This document shows, one piece after another, positions 22,478-22,894 of a stretch of DNA of 22,894 nucleotides. The DNA is from JBGPRB01 sp964422155 (GTDB taxonomy: Bacteria; Chloroflexota; Dehalococcoidia; Dehalococcoidales; RBG-16-60-22): positions 1-22,894 of the forward strand of contig CAYQZZ010000033.1 of assembly GCA_964422155.1 (NCBI GenBank). Direction: 5' to 3'. The position numbers and the translations under genes were made by a program. The first letter of the stretch is position 1, and every line of letters begins with the position of its first letter. The notes beneath the pieces were generated by a model. It did no database searches and was not told the origin of the DNA. It saw nothing but the letters and a program-made list of their open reading frames with translations.

Positions 22478-22894
22478 AACTGACGATTAACGGACGAGAC
22501 ATCAAAGCAGCCGAGGGCACCACCATACTGTACGCCGCCCGCGAAAATAACATTTATATACCGACTTTATGTTCGAACGAGGCCGTCGCCCCTTACGGCG
22601 CCTGCCGCCTCTGCCTGGTCGAGATAAAGACGGCCAGAGGCCGGGAGCGACTGGTCACCTCGTGTATTTGCCTGGTGGAAGAAGGGCTAAACGTCCAGAC
22701 CGATACGGAAAAAATACGGAAAATCCGTCGGATGCTGCTGGAGCTATTGCTGGCCAGATGCCCGGACTCGGAAGTAGTCCAGGACCTGGCGAAGAAAGCC
22801 GGCCTGGAGAAAACACGCTTCGTCGAGCAGACGGGCAATAACAAGTGCATCCTCTGCGCCAACTGCGCCCGCACCTGCGAGGAGGTCGTCGGCG
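22471..22894 (+). CDS. NuoG/HydA-like iron-sulfur subunit, N-terminal part
   Basis: The first 141 residues; the gene runs off the window. An N-terminal plant-type [2Fe-2S] ferredoxin domain is clear: Cys34, Cys45 and Cys48, then a Cys in TSCIC. The next segment, where NuoG and [FeFe]-hydrogenase subunits carry the His-Cys3 cluster motif, reads LLLARCPDSEVVQDLAKKAG and lacks that motif. A [4Fe-4S] motif CILCANCARTC follows at about 127-137. AAGGA is eight bases before the ATG. Whether it continues into a hydrogenase, formate dehydrogenase or stand-alone ferredoxin subunit cannot be seen here. Confidence 0.85.
   Translation, partial: MVKLTINGRDIKAAEGTTILYAARENNIYIPTLCSNEAVAPYGACRLCLVEIKTARGRERLVTSCICLVEEGLNVQTDTEKIRKIRRMLLELLLARCPDSEVVQDLAKKAGLEKTRFVEQTGNNKCILCANCARTCEEVVG

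Larger units (their letters stand above)
22401..22505 (+). repeat. Three-unit 35-bp tandem repeat across the nuoG start
   Basis: Units start at 22401, 22436 and 22471, exactly 35 bases apart, each at an ATG. Units 1 and 2 match at 26 of 35 positions and share GATTGATTAG at their ends; the first 22 bases of unit 3 match unit 1 at 17 and unit 2 at 16 positions (core ATG...CT...ATTA). Unit 3 is the true nuoG start. The 35-base period shifts the frame by one each time. Confidence 0.85.

Overview
The window is 22.9 kb of bacterial chromosome. GC is about 55% over the core genes, with one clearly AT-rich stretch at roughly 7.86-9.24 kb. The gene content suggests a strict anaerobe: an archaeal-type four-subunit pyruvate:ferredoxin oxidoreductase, NuoE/NuoF/NuoG-like flavin and iron-sulfur modules, and a probable non-discriminating AspRS. 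There are many TTG/GTG starts, and intergenic spaces are littered with short palindromic repeats. The protein texture fits Chloroflexota, class Dehalococcoidia, but this is inference from family resemblance; no 16S rRNA or other decisive marker is present.

Layout. (1) 1-4017: the first codons of a leftward gene (DUF39/homocysteine-biosynthesis-like), then a rightward run aspS-tig-clpP (translation and nascent-protein quality control). (2) 4166-5664: a leftward pair, PHP phosphoesterase then a formyltransferase related to PurN. (3) 5816-12458: a leftward run dprA-topA-[AT-rich insert of three small genes]-xerC-M24 aminopeptidase. dprA-topA-xerC is a familiar DNA-processing neighbourhood, here interrupted by about 1.4 kb of low-GC accessory DNA. 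(4) 12.5-13.5 kb: a divergent 46-residue membrane protein, two leftward tRNA-Ser genes (GGA and CGA), and a GIY-YIG protein between them. (5) 13.6-16.8 kb: a cupin, a 56-residue zinc-ribbon protein behind an OmpR/PhoB-like array of 11-bp repeats, and a leftward set of sugar-nucleotide pyrophosphorylase, 57-residue zinc ribbon and an unrecognised 211-residue protein. (6) 17.16 kb to the end: tRNA-Arg(CCG) directly followed by porG-porD-porA-porB-nuoE-nuoF-nuoG', all tightly packed, running off the window.

How it works together. The last block probably oxidises a 2-oxoacid (most likely pyruvate) to acyl-CoA and passes electrons to ferredoxin, with the NuoE/F/G-like module linking them to NAD(P)H. 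The other blocks are housekeeping.

The most unusual features are regulatory or structural: a triplicated 35-bp unit that turns the nuoG start into a chain of overlapping micro-ORFs; four TGTGAY half-sites at 11/21/11-bp intervals upstream of a -10 box; and repeat elements that sit exactly at gene 3' ends (two tRNA-Ser genes, the xerC tail, the GIY-YIG tail). Promoters, start choices and repeats were read by eye; no database search was possible.
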